A DNA stretch of 64,000 nt. It comes from Polyodon spathula. Taxonomy: Eukaryota > Chordata > Actinopteri > Acipenseriformes > Polyodontidae. The notes under the pieces are model-generated. The model was given only the letters and a program-made list of their open reading frames with translations, made no database searches and had not been told where the DNA came from. The stretch lies in assembly GCF_017654505.1 (NCBI RefSeq), contig NC_054545.1, forward strand, positions 11,119,547 to 11,183,546, in the 5' to 3' direction. Of this stretch, positions 38,914 to 49,355 are shown piece after piece (within the stretch, counting starts at the first letter, position 1; the number at the start of each line of letters is the position of its first letter). The translations under genes were made by a program, and so were the position numbers.

Positions 38914-39183
38914 GAATTGTTTGGACCATGAACATTTTTGTCTGTCATCTGTTATGCATTGCATCACTTCTACAACTGTGCATGGCAAACCACTTTGCCA
39001 CAACTGCCTGGATAGGTAGAAAGTTTATTTGACTTCCTACCAAGTTTTATGTTGTTTGTGGTGAAGTCGTCTGTAATAAAGGACGACTGATGGACGGCAC
39101 AGTGATTAAACTTACTGCATTGGTATGAGTGGCCATAATACACTGCTAATGTTGCTTAACAAATGTGAATTAACTCAGGTACA

Positions 39184-39250
39184 GTAAAAGCAAAAATATA
39201 TGTTTTCGTTTTGGGTTTTCCTTGCAGATCAGAACATCATTACAGTAATA
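39184..39250 (+). repeat. direct repeat copy 1 (partner at 40.0 kb)
   Basis: Shares an identical 25-base core (39220-39244) with 40024-40048. A further 40 bases upstream are similar (GCAAAAATA, TATGTTTTC). Confidence 0.75.
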
Positions 39251-39979
39251 TTTCCACTTTCCCTTATTAAATTGTGTTGAACACTGGTATGTATTTAGGT
39301 TACAAAAACAAACAACATGAAGTTAAATGTTATTTTGGAGTTTACTAAATAAAATAAGTCAGGTCTTATCATCCCAGCAGAGTGGAAAATAGACCCAGTA
39401 GCTGATACGTGGTGCACTTTTAAAAATCTGCAGGATAATTAATTAAATGTCCTTTAGCAACAGTAAACCAAACTATTATTACTTTTTTCATTTAGACCAA
39501 CAGTAAACAAACAACAACAAAATGCTGCCTATTGCAGAAACATGTCATATTTTGATTACACAGCATTCAATTGAGGAAGTGTTATATCTACGAAATAACA
39601 AATAAAGCATGCTGAAATGTACCATAGTATAAATTTCATCCTCCAGCAATCACAAGATTATTATTATTTTTTTTTATTATTATTGTGTATTTTTACTGTA
39701 GTATATAGTATGCTAGAAACACACCAACAGTTTATTATTATTTTTAAAAAGCCTGAGGTAATACAGCCACCTCTTGTATACTTAGCGCTGGACACTCATT
39801 AGGCAAAGTCACGGTGAGTTGGCAAAATCAATTTCCACCAGCTCAGTTCAAACCTGCTTGCTCTCAATCTCATGCCAATGGAACTTGACTGATTTTAAAT
39901 CGAACTGTAGTTAGAATAGTTTTTTTTTTTTTCCTTTTCCTTTTTTTTTTTAAAGACTGACTGATTTTTTAATATTTAC

Positions 39980-40056
39980 GCAGCAAATGCAAAAATACAG
40001 TATATGTTTTCTTGTAGCATTTGCCTTGCAGATCAGAACATCATTACATATTATTA
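39980..40056 (+). repeat. direct repeat copy 2 (partner at 39.2 kb)
   Basis: Same orientation as 39184-39250, about 800 bases away. Outside the shared block the sequences diverge, so it is either an old tandem duplication or two ends of a larger insertion. Confidence 0.75.
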
Positions 40057-40740
40057 TTTCAGATATGAAATGTATTTTGTGGATATAGTAACTCAAAAGA
40101 AGAAAGCCATTGTCACAAAACATGATTCTTTTCATTGCATTTCCTCAGGCGAGGGTGAAGCTTGTTTAGCACTCATACGACAGGATGTTTAAATTAGGTT
40201 CTTCAGACCACTTAGTTCTTAAATCCACATATTCTTGTCATGAAGGTGAGAGTACTCTACTGGAATTCCAGCTACAAACAATGATAATGAAGGTTTCTGA
40301 GGTTTTAGATGTTAACTGATAAACAATGATAAAAAAAACCACAAAGCAAAGAAAAAAGAATCTTGTGTTTTTCATGTGCACATCAAAAGAACACCAGAGA
40401 CTACTACATATGCTGTGTTCACTTCCTGCCATTCCTGCAGTTTATTTTGTTTTGTTTGTCATAGACATACAGCATACACTGTGATCCCATGTTTGAGTTG
40501 CTAAAGTAATACAGTGTATTCAAGGATTTTGTAAATCTAAGCAGAAATTGGATTGGCAAAGTTTGTGTTTGTTTTTTTAGGATTTCCCTAGCAGAAAAGT
40601 TGAACTAGCCACACTAGTATAATGACAGTTTATAACCCTGAAGAAACTCTAGTTGAACTATCAACACACCATGCAATGCATATGAGAACATGTACTGTTA
40701 GTTTATAAAACTATGTTATTTGCAAATGTTTTAATAAATT

Positions 40741-41178
40741 CTACATTTGGTACCATGCTACCAATGTCATACCACTGTAGAAGTGTCCTTGTGCTATCAT
40801 TGGCCCTAAGTAGAGAATTGTAGTACACCACCGCTGAAAATAATTTTCAGATGGACATGACATTAAAGTATATAACATTATTTCAACCACCCACCAAGGT
40901 TTTCCACAAGAGACAGGGGCTAGAGGTTTTGTGGGATTTCCTGTACATTGTGTGTAAAATCCATTAGCCCCATAAGGAATCTTCTTTTCAGCAACCCTCA
41001 AAAAATACATTTCTCGCAATAAACTATTACATTTCGAAGAATTTCTGTATACAGGAACAAAGGAAGATTTTCTTAATTCTTGAGTACAAATTCCCCAAAG
41101 AAACCAAAGAAATATAAAACAGGAAGAAGGATTTACAAGCTGTGTCTTAGACACGAAAGAAATGCATGATTCATACAT
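40741..41178 (-). other. unassigned 145-codon open frame
   Basis: A minus-strand frame starting MYESCISFVSKTQLVNPSSC ends 25 bases before the hAT-like element begins. Overlapping frames on the same strand are also fairly open. I recognise no domain. It could be decayed mobile-element sequence or chance. Not called as a gene. Confidence 0.2.
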
Positions 41179-41203
41179 CTGCTAAATATATTATTATACA
41201 GCA

Positions 41204-42482
41204 CAGCCGGGGGGGGTTGAAATTCTTAACAAACAAGTGCAGGTACTCGTATGGACAGCCAGGTGTAAACATTTAAAAATATGGAGACAGTTTGAGTGCC
41301 AATGAATAAATACTTTAAAAATGTATTCATATCGGTACATTATACATTTCTGAATATAAAGTAAGCCTTAAAAAATAACTGATCAGTAGTAATCCATTCA
41401 CCATAAAAACAAGGAAGCTGAAAATACTGAAAGTGTTGTATCCTCTGCAAATATCACTCAGTCATCTTCTGTAAAATAACAAGTTAAACCTTAAATTACA
41501 AGCATTAGGAAATATTAGACTATGCAGTAACTGCTGTAGAGAGGGAGTTTTGTTTCAAGATATCCTAAAAAAGGGATGATATTATAAAAAATGGTATAAT
41601 GGGGAATTGTATAAAGAAAATACACCTCACTGTTTTGGTTTTTGTTTGTTACAGTCCTCATAACAGAAAACACTAGGATCACAGCAAAACAAAACATTGA
41701 TCACTGTAATTAGCATGCACCTTGCAAGCTGGGCCCATGTTTGAAAAGAGTGAACCACGCCTACATGTATCCCGATTCTCACTTGCTTACCAAAATCTGA
41801 AGCAGCACTTTCTTGATCCTGTTTTTTTAATGTTAATCCCTACTGTCCCACACATCACTTGCCATTTTAGAAGCTTTCATGCAAATTCTGGTACTGTGGT
41901 AAATTGGTAAAACGCATCATGATAATTATTTCTAATATTTATCAGCTTTGTAATTTATGGAGAACACCGATGTGGCTTTTGCCTTCAAATGTGCAGCAAT
42001 GTTCATTTAGAATATTTCAGATAGTTTCTCCGCTGCACAAAAGAAAAATAATTATTACTTTATAACAATCAAAATAACTTCACACCACTGTTTTTTCACG
42101 TTGCACTGCTAAGGTCTTCTCTTGTTGATCAACGAATGAGCACTGACATAAAGCGAAATGAGCGGAGATTTGCGATATGTCAAAATGAAATCTGATCAGA
42201 ATGAAAGCTCAGCCAATCAACAGGTAGTGATTATACTGACGTTAATAGTAGCCAATAGCAGCTAACAGAAACAGAAGCAGTATGAGGAAACAGAATGCAA
42301 GCAACACAACCTGTGCTGAATGAAAGCACATTTCAGAAAACTTGCGCTAGTGGACTGTGTGTGAGTGGATGGAATGCATCGGCATTGGATGAAAAGCAGA
42401 AATAAGTCCCAGTACCCAGTACCGGCATCAAAATTAGTCCCGGTACTGAGTACCGGTGAGTACCGGCAGAATTTCACCCCTG
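41204..42482 (-). mobile_element. hAT-like non-autonomous element, long copy
   Basis: Inverted relative to the copy at 15539-16443. Read on the minus strand it starts CAGGGGTGAAATTCTGCCGG and ends at 41204 with a decayed repeat of the same terminus (CAGCCGGGGGGGGTTGAAAT). Near-identical blocks run the full length of the shorter copy. It has an extra 280 bases (about 41551-41829) and several GGTACTGAGTACCGG-type subterminal repeats at 42410-42470. No transposase domain can be read in the extra segment. Flanking 8-mers ATACAGCA (41196) and GTACATCA (42484) agree at 6 of 8 positions, consistent with a worn target duplication. Confidence 0.75.
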
Positions 42483-42826
42483 AGTACATCATAGCAATAT
42501 TGTACTTTTCATAGATCAGTTAAGAGCCAGAACAGCTTCACAAGCAATCCTATTTACAGTTCACTTTTTTTCACATGCACAGCTTTTCTTTAAATGTTCG
42601 GATTATACTTCCTTAAAATTATTCAAAACTGAAATACATTGACCTTTTCTCCACGAAAGAAACTTCCTTAAAAAGCTACATTTCATTTTAGAAAGTGCAC
42701 ATTCAGTAGTATGCAAGTACAAAGATAATAGTGTTTATTTGTATTATTTAAATATGGATTGGTTAGCCAAAATATATTACCAAATTTATATGGGTACTAC
42801 ATTGTAAATATACCTCAGACACATTG

Positions 42827-42904
42827 TGGTTACTGCATGGAATGGAATGAAACACTTTTACAAGTTCTAAAGTGGTACTTTATAACATTCCCATGCAGTA
42901 ACCA
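42827..42904. other. hairpin-forming inverted repeat
   Basis: TGGTTACTGCATGGAATG (42827-42844) pairs with CATTCCCATGCAGTAACCA (42886-42904) with one bulge. Pairing continues inward in patches (AAACACTTT against AAAGTGGTACTTTAT), leaving a small loop. The stem of 30-plus pairs in 78 bases has the size of a microRNA precursor but also fits a tiny palindromic transposon. I recognise no known microRNA seed. Confidence 0.5.
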
Positions 42905-43969
42905 TTTTGTACCACATGCCGTATTTTATTAAATCAAAAATCAATTTTTATATTATAATCACAACATAAAAATAAATAAAAACAGTCTCCAATGGCATAA
43001 GACTACATTGTGGCTAAGACCACTCATATGCATTTCATAAATTGTGACATCAAACTGAAGACAATCATGTATTTATAACATGGATTTTACAGGATCCTTT
43101 TAAAAGTAACACCACCGGTAGATTTAAAAAATAAAGAAATAAATAAATAAATCTAATAATCAAACAGTAAGACCAAAAGTCATTGAAAATACAAAAATGT
43201 CATTTTTTCATAATTGTTGTTTATTTTTGGAAGTTTGCTTTTGGTATTGTCAAGTAAGTAAGCTGATCATGCTTCGTTGTGGTCTCCTGTGAGTTCTTTA
43301 GATCCATATTAATATGTGATTATCTTCTTTGATGCACGACATTCAAGATATATGACACCGAGGTCTGATTTCCTGGGACATACAATAACGAAGCACCCTT
43401 TCAGATGTCACTCTTTAAGAGTCACTTAACTGAATGCCTGTTGTATATTACTGTTGCCCCTTTAAGTGACCAGTGACCCTGAAGGTTTTTTGGGAGCTCT
43501 GTAAAGTTGGCAGATAATTGGTATAAACCAAGGGAGTTGACCTGACCCTGAATACACTGGTATAATTAAAAAGTATGTTTTGTAGCTTTCTGTTTTGCAA
43601 ATAAAGGATTTAATTTTGAAAAAGCTATATATTTATGAGAGGCTGTTTATTGAGCTATCTGGACAGGCAAGGGCTGACCCCAGAAAACTCACAATACATA
43701 GTACATTAATGTTCCCTACTGGAGAGACATATCCCCAGCAATAGGGATATTGTGGAAGTGGGCATGTGTATGTTACTCTGCATATATCTTATTTAATTGA
43801 GATTAAATTTGTTCTAGAAACCTTGATAAAGAATTGGAAAGTCTTCAGATTTCAAAATCTGCCAAGTAGTCCACTTAATACAAATAAAGTTTGTCAGGCA
43901 GCTCTACAACGAAGATAATATCCAGGTTCCAAGAACTGACAAGGAATACAGTAGCCAAATGGCTTGTCC

Positions 43970-44010
43970 TTCAGCTTTTTTTTTTTTTTTNNNNNNNNNN
44001 GGGGGGGGGG
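43970..44010. other. assembly gap flanked by T and G runs
   Basis: Ten N (43991-44000) lie between a T run and a run of ten G. The true sequence and length here are unknown. Frames spanning it should be disregarded. Confidence 0.98.
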
Positions 44011-45532
44011 ACTGGAGTCAAGTGGGTTACAGCTATCACGTCTGGTAGGGGACAAGATAAGCACCCAGAAATTCTCACATCACCTAGAAGGAAGATATTC
44101 TGGTTTGTTGTATTATCTGAGTCTCCTGCACAAGAAATTATATCTCCAGGACAGACGAACAGAAGTATCTTATCAGACTTGCAGTTCAGATTAACTGAGG
44201 AGCCCCATTATGATTCTGCTAGGGGTACTGACTTTTTTATTTATTTTTTAACAAATAGTAGGTGATTTATAATAACAAAGAAGGTAGTAACTTGGAATTA
44301 TATTTACATATTTATTTGGATCTCACAAGGCACAACCATTAGAACAACCACTGGAGTGATTTTGGCCCTTTGGAGCCATTTCATGTGCAGTGTCCCAGGA
44401 ACCCTGCTCACAGATGTGCAAGGCAAATGTCAGTGAGAAAATGAGCCAGAGACTAGGATGTCTTGCCTCTCAATTCTTAATTACTTGACCACACTACTTC
44501 CCCCAACAGGCTGCTATGTCTCATTCAGTTCAGATAGGCCTGCTGTAAACTCATTTGGCAGTTCTGGGATGGCCCAATGGAATAACTAACTCAGGAAACA
44601 ACCTCTTCAGAAACAAAGCATGTGCAACTTCCCTTACCAATTCAAGAAATACTTTGAACCACATACAATTAATCAATTACCCATGTAAACCAAAGTGTTA
44701 TGGGAAATTATTTCCAATGTCATTTGATTTTAAAATCCTTTGTTTTGTGTATTGTGAATACACTGCCCATAAAAAAATGCCCCCACTGTTTGTTACATTC
44801 TTCCTTATACTTGTTTATTAACTCAGTATAGTACATGTTGTGTTTTTGAATTGTAATTAAAAATGTGTGTTTTTAAAAAGGGAACAGCTGTAAATACTGT
44901 TTATAAAGACCATAGTAGAGAATGTATTAAAACTGGGAAAACTTCTCACCAAACACACTGCTATCACTATGACAACCAAAAAGAATCACTTCGTCTGATC
45001 TTTCAATTCTACCTCCAATGACATGCAACACTTATGTAATCCTGATCATTTCCATAGATGCTTAGAACATTCACATTTAATGTTTTAATGGGAAGGGGAC
45101 AGTCATTGTGACTGTTCGAGCTGTTGCAATCAGATGACATGTTTTATTTTGTACAGTACTAAATATATGCCACTTAGACGACTGAATAACTTGTGTTGTA
45201 AACAGAGGTCTGGGTTCAATGGCTTATTTTATGTTTCCTGGTCACACCACAATATTTTAACATTTAGCATGGAATTTACAAAAAAAAGAAAACACTGATG
45301 ATTACTAAATTGGACTATGCGTGATTATAGGCTTGCATTATGTGGGAACCCAGCAATCTCACCATTACCAAGCCTCCTAGAAACAGCTTACCTACTCTGA
45401 CACCACAAAGCTATCCAGCTTTCCCTATCATGATGTTCTTGTGCGTATGAGCAAAATCATTAAATGAAATTAACAGTACCACTTATATTTTAAACATGAT
45501 TTTAATAGTAGTTATCAGCTATGGTTGAATCG

Positions 45533-45573
<41 letters not shown>

Positions 45574-46020
45574 CTCACGACAGTGTACAAGTTGTCCTGT
45601 TTATGGTTAATTTCACGGCCGATTAGATGTTAGCTGTGTTTAAAAATAACGCTATCGGAGTGAGATGTAAGTATATTGGCAAAGTGATTTACGGGTGCAA
45701 AACCCCCATAATGCTGCTGTAAATCATGTTTAGCAGCTGTAAAGTTTGATTTTACCAGTATCTAAAAATGTGGCATATGTAAAGAATGGTGTTCACCTGC
45801 CATTCTGCACCTGCTATCAAATTTGCACTTTGCCATCATTAATCCATTACAATTATACTGAAATGCATTCAAATGATGAAAAGAGCATAGAATTAGTTGG
45901 GATCTAGATACTAAGTGGGCGCCAAAATTATATTGTGATGTAAGGATTTTGCCTTACACTCCGAAAACTTTACACACCTTCTTACAAGGTGCAAACCATT
46001 GTAAAAGCAAGTAACTAAGA
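44011..46020. other. gene-free stretch
   Basis: No gene supported. Contains a 35-base poly-T run at 45535-45569. The last part may be the 5' flank of the Harbinger element described next. Confidence 0.5.
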
Positions 46021-46024
46021 GCTG

Positions 46025-46442
46025 TATAAAAGCACAGGCCTGCAGAGACCTGTTACTGGCTTCAGGGTGGCTGCTGTGGTACACTTCCTGATGAGGTGAC
46101 ACTTGGCTCTTGTTGAGGAGAGACAGGAACATGTTGGGAGGAGAAGGGCAAGATGAAGAAGACCCTGCATATTCAATCCCAGGGTCACTTTGTTTGGGAT
46201 GCTGGAGGATGCAGTGCTAAAGCGTTATCGTCTCTCCGCAGGTTATACTAGACCTCATAGCTGAATTGAGGGATGAGCTAGACCCCAGTGTCAATCTAGG
46301 GACCACTATCCCTGCACATGTGAAAGTGTTGTGTTCTCTGCACTACTTAGCCTCTGGTTTCTTTCAGACCACAGTTGGAATGTCTAGGCACATTTCTGGA
46401 TGTCATGCTGTAAAGGGCAGGCCAATACATATCATTTCCTAA
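46025..46442 (+). pseudogene. PIF/Harbinger transposase, N-terminal remnant
   Basis: A TATA box (TATAAAAG, 46025-46032) precedes a reading frame from 46067 that starts VAAVVHFLMR, where the expected start ATG appears as GTG. The frame continues through RPCIFNPRVTLFGMLEDAVLKRYRLS and, after a one-base shift at about 46240, through VILDLIAELRDELDP, VKVLCSLHYLASGFFQTTVG and stops at 46440. LFGM, RYRLS and LHYLASGxFQTTVG-type blocks are characteristic of the HARBI1/PIF-Harbinger transposase N-terminal half. Two in-frame TGA stops sit where Arg is plausible, as expected from CpG decay of CGA. The DDE catalytic half is absent. Dead copy. Confidence 0.85.
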
Positions 46443-47072
46443 GGATACTACCATAACTGATGTAGGTTGAGGCTTTTCCAAACAACTCTGTTTCATGCTG
46501 ACCTCAGAGGTAAGGACTCTCAGTTCCTTTTCAGAAAGCTTTTCTTTTTCATGCGCCAAAAGGACTTTGCTGCACACCTTATGACATTTTTATTGGTTTG
46601 TATGTTCATGCTCCACAAATGTCATACAGTGACCACTGCTCTGTGTACTCCTAACTCTGAAAGTGCGGCCACTAAATAGACCGATGCGCTCATTGAGACC
46701 CTCATTATCATAATTGCGCGAACATTATTTGTGCGTGTTGAGTAATTTGCAATGCAGTGCTCTTGCCTGAACGCAATGCAATTTGAATTTTCCATCCGCA
46801 GTTATTTGCACTGCACCTATACTTACATCACCCCTATAAGCCTTTACCAGTATTGTAGCTGTACAGTTTAAAATGGTTGGCATAGCAACAAATGCAGAGG
46901 CAGCACATTTGAATCTCTTTCCATTTGAATCTAAGTGGTCTTTTTTTCTGCTTGATTTTGTTTTGAAGTAATGGATAACTCTTGACCAATGATGTTCCAA
47001 TCCTGACCTTTTGACTTATAATAATATGCTGACTAAATTTAAATGTGGTTATATTTATATCACTGTTAGAAT

Positions 47073-47195
47073 GGACCTTATTCACAAAGCTTAATGGCAA
47101 AGCTGTTTTTGACTTCTTAAATAACAGTCTAGAAATGTTACATGAAAAGGCTTTAAAACAAATACTCATGAGTCAAAACTTTGTTAACAGGGGCC
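47073..47195. mobile_element. terminal-inverted-repeat pair, possible MITE or element end
   Basis: GGACCTTATTCACAAAG (47073-47089) and CTTTGTTAACAGGGGCC (47179-47195) are inverted copies matching at 13 of 17 positions. They could bound a 123-base MITE. Alternatively the right one could be the right end of the decayed Harbinger element upstream. No clear target duplication. Confidence 0.4.
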
Positions 47196-47406
47196 AATAT
47201 TCACAAATGAAGACACTATAAAATGGTTTACATTAAATGACTGAAAGTATTCCGCTAAAAACTGTGTGAAGATGTTCAGGTTAATAAGAGGTATGTAGGC
47301 TGCCACTCTGATGAAAACTATTATTAAACCACAAGTCACATGATCATGCACATAATTAAAAGTGTAATTTCTCCCAGTCCAGATTTCTGAAATAGTCACT
47401 CCAAAA

Positions 47407-47658
47407 TGTGCAGCGATTAGCACACACACACCTTCCCAAGATTCTTCCACAAAAGCCTGTCTGCTGCATCCATCACCCATGTTCCTCTGGCATGTTTCCT
47501 AATTTCATGTTGCCATCTTGCTGGAGGTCTTCTTCTTGGTCGCTTTATATCTCTTGGGATACAGTCTAGTATCTCCTTGGACCAGTGATGGTCTGTTCTT
47601 CTCACTACATGTCTGGCCCACTGCCATTTCAGTTTTTTCGCTCTTTCTCTTTTTAGAT
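47407..47658 (-). mobile_element. LINE fragment, endonuclease-RT C-terminus
   Basis: The minus strand reads KLKWQWARHVVRRTDHHWSK, then IPRDIKRPRRRPPARWQHEI and DRLLWKNLGK. The pattern W-W-A-H-V-R-x-D-x-W, then PR-x-x-KR-x-x-RP-x-x-RW, then D-R-x-x-W is the well-known C-terminal tail of LINE endonuclease-reverse transcriptases. It differs from the LINE tail at 13.5 kb, so this is another lineage. Only the tail is present; a TA array abuts its upstream side at 47658. Confidence 0.85.
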
Positions 47659-47675
47659 TATATATATATATTATT

Positions 47676-47733
<58 letters not shown>
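47658..47733. repeat. (TA)n microsatellite
   Basis: About 35 TA units in two blocks, adjoining the truncated LINE fragment. Confidence 0.97.
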
Positions 47734-47735
<2 letters not shown>

Positions 47736-48513
47736 CTATACTTATATCTGAATATACATTTACAAGGGTTGTGGTAAACACCTTACACACCTTACAATCA
47801 GTGCTATATTAACTGGCTATAGTGGCCCTATGCATAATTGTGTTACGTCACTTTTTTTTTTGTCTATATGGTGTACATACTATTTAAAAAGAATGGAGAG
47901 GCCACTGTAGTGTTTAATGCCATGCCTGGCATTTATGGAATCTTGTAAACCATCTCTTTGAAAATGCCATCATTTATTTCTTATGTTTTAAACGTATAAA
48001 CTGTTTACAATTGTTGGTCAGATGCTATTCAAGGTGTAAGTAAATAAACTAGCAAAACCCCAGGTTAAAATGTTTAATATCATTTTAACCGCTGAACATC
48101 ACTTTATTTATGGTATTTATAACGGACCCATTTCTTACAGCAATGCACCGACTTATTTATTTATGTATTTATTTTGTACAACAATTATGTATACCCAACC
48201 AGTGTAGACGTGCAAATGTTGCTCCACAAAATGCATATTCATTTTAAAATGGGTCTACATACTATCCTAATTAACAACTCACTTCAGTAGGATGATGCAC
48301 CAGCAGCCCTATTGCTTCAAACATGCAGTGTGCTCTCTAATGCCAAACTGTAACTAGGCTATGCAAATTGTAATGCAATGCATTGCTACGATTCCACACA
48401 ACCTTGCACATCCAGCTAGGCTTTTACGTGATATCACATTCAAGCTCTTCCCTTTTCTGCATATCACTGCACGAGTGAGAAGCAACTTCTTTTGGGAAGT
48501 GTGAGGACTACTT

Positions 48514-48517
<4 letters not shown>

Positions 48518-48546
<29 letters not shown>
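48518..48546. repeat. poly-A run
   Basis: 29 consecutive A. No SINE or LINE body is recognisable in front of it. Confidence 0.9.
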
Positions 48547-48548
<2 letters not shown>

Positions 48549-48659
48549 TCGAGAAAACACACAGGATTTCACATAATATGCAGTACGCTTATCACATCGT
48601 TACACATACTGGATTATATTACAAACTATTATATGCAAAGATACTGATACTGACACATG

Positions 48660-49323
48660 CGTGTATTCTTATGTTTTGCTAAACTGACGCGGAAGGATCC
48701 AAACCGAGCGCTGAGGTCAACGCTTCCGCCCAGTTTTCCTATGTAGTGTGTCTTGAAAATGGAGTTCGAGGAAGGCAGATGTGCTGCAAGTTCTCATTGA
48801 ATTTTAATGGTGTTTTTGCTTCTTTTTTTTTTGTATCAAACTTTTTCAACTCTGAAGGTTGGACGTTTATCCTCGGAGGACGATACTGTAACTTTTCGCC
48901 ATATCACCAGGCGAGGTTGCTTTAGGAATTACTACGTTTAATGTGCCAAATGTCGTGTGCTTTGGTGGTTTTATTAAGCGCTGGAGTTTAGCTGATTGTT
49001 GCTGAGGGTGAGAGTGATGGTGATGGTGATGGTGAGGATGTTGATGTTGGTGGTCAGACTGTGTTGCAGGAAAAGAAATAACGACCACCAGATTGCTTTT
49101 CACGTTTTTAATTTAGATGCCATTTCCTGTTTTTAGAAAGAAAGCGGCGATGCATTTTTAAAGATTTTGTATATATTTTTAGACTTTATGTAGACTGTGG
49201 TTTTTTGGTTTTTTTTTTTTTTTTTTTCCTTTCTGGAAGAAAATGGTGATATTTGCGGTTAATTTCCCCGCCGCGGCTCCCTCGTCGGTGTTACTTCTAG
49301 GATTTGGATCCCGGTGAGAAAAG
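48660..49323 (+). promoter_or_regulatory. candidate promoter and 5' UTR
   Basis: CpG dinucleotides, rare elsewhere in the window, cluster here. GCGGAAG (48689-48695) and CTTCCGC (48723-48729) are inverted ETS-factor motifs typical of CpG promoters. No TATA box is evident. Downstream lie a short GGTGAT repeat (49015-49040) and CCCCGCCGCGGCTCCCTCGT just before the candidate start codon. Several upstream ATGs occur in the GGTGAT repeat, so the transcription start may lie after about 49050. An alternative splice donor CCG|GTGAGA lies at 49311-49317, before the ATG. Confidence 0.6.
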
Positions 49324-49355
49324 ATGAGCGAAGAATCGGGAAATCCAAACAACGA
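49324..49355 (+). CDS. first coding exon of an unidentified protein
   Basis: ATG at 49324 in good context (A at -3) opens ten codons reading MSEESGNPNN, then two bases GA and the splice donor GTAAGT at 49356. The exon therefore ends in phase 2 and the next residue is Asp or Glu. An acidic, polar N-terminus after a CpG-rich leader fits a nuclear or signalling protein, but I do not recognise it and assign no function. The surrounding gene-poor DNA with putative regulatory elements would suit a developmental gene; that is inference. Without the donor the frame stops one codon later (TAA), so coding status depends on splicing. Confidence 0.5.

Larger units (their letters stand above)
35440..38974 (+). 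mobile_element. degenerate Ty3/Gypsy LTR retrotransposon, integrase-first order
   Basis: The order is protease C-terminus, integrase, reverse transcriptase, RNase H, polypurine tract, 3' LTR. Classical Ty3/Gypsy elements have integrase last. Integrase-before-RT is the order described for Gmr1-like Gypsy elements of fishes, so I place this copy there. There is no 5' LTR, primer-binding site or gag, and the left edge (about 35440) is approximate. Coding regions are broken by frameshifts, stops and internal deletions, and all three enzymes have active-site damage. The copy cannot move by itself. Confidence 0.9.
38264..38974 (+). repeat. 3' LTR of the Gypsy element
   Basis: Starts TGTAACGGGAAAAG after the polypurine tract. 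It has a TATA box at 38507-38513 and a polyadenylation signal AATAAA at 38908-38913, and I end it at CTACA (38974). Length is about 711 bases. The right edge is less certain than the left, because a second ACA end lies near 39001. No second copy is present upstream, so identity between LTRs cannot be used to date the insertion. Confidence 0.75.

Noticed and set aside
43360..43640. Possible LTR with TATAAA and AATAAA words
   Set aside because: No TG...CA ends, polypurine tract or neighbouring Pol motifs; the words are common in AT-rich DNA.
43891..44265. 124-codon frame spanning the N gap
   Set aside because: It crosses unknown bases flanked by homopolymers, and neither side resembles a known protein.
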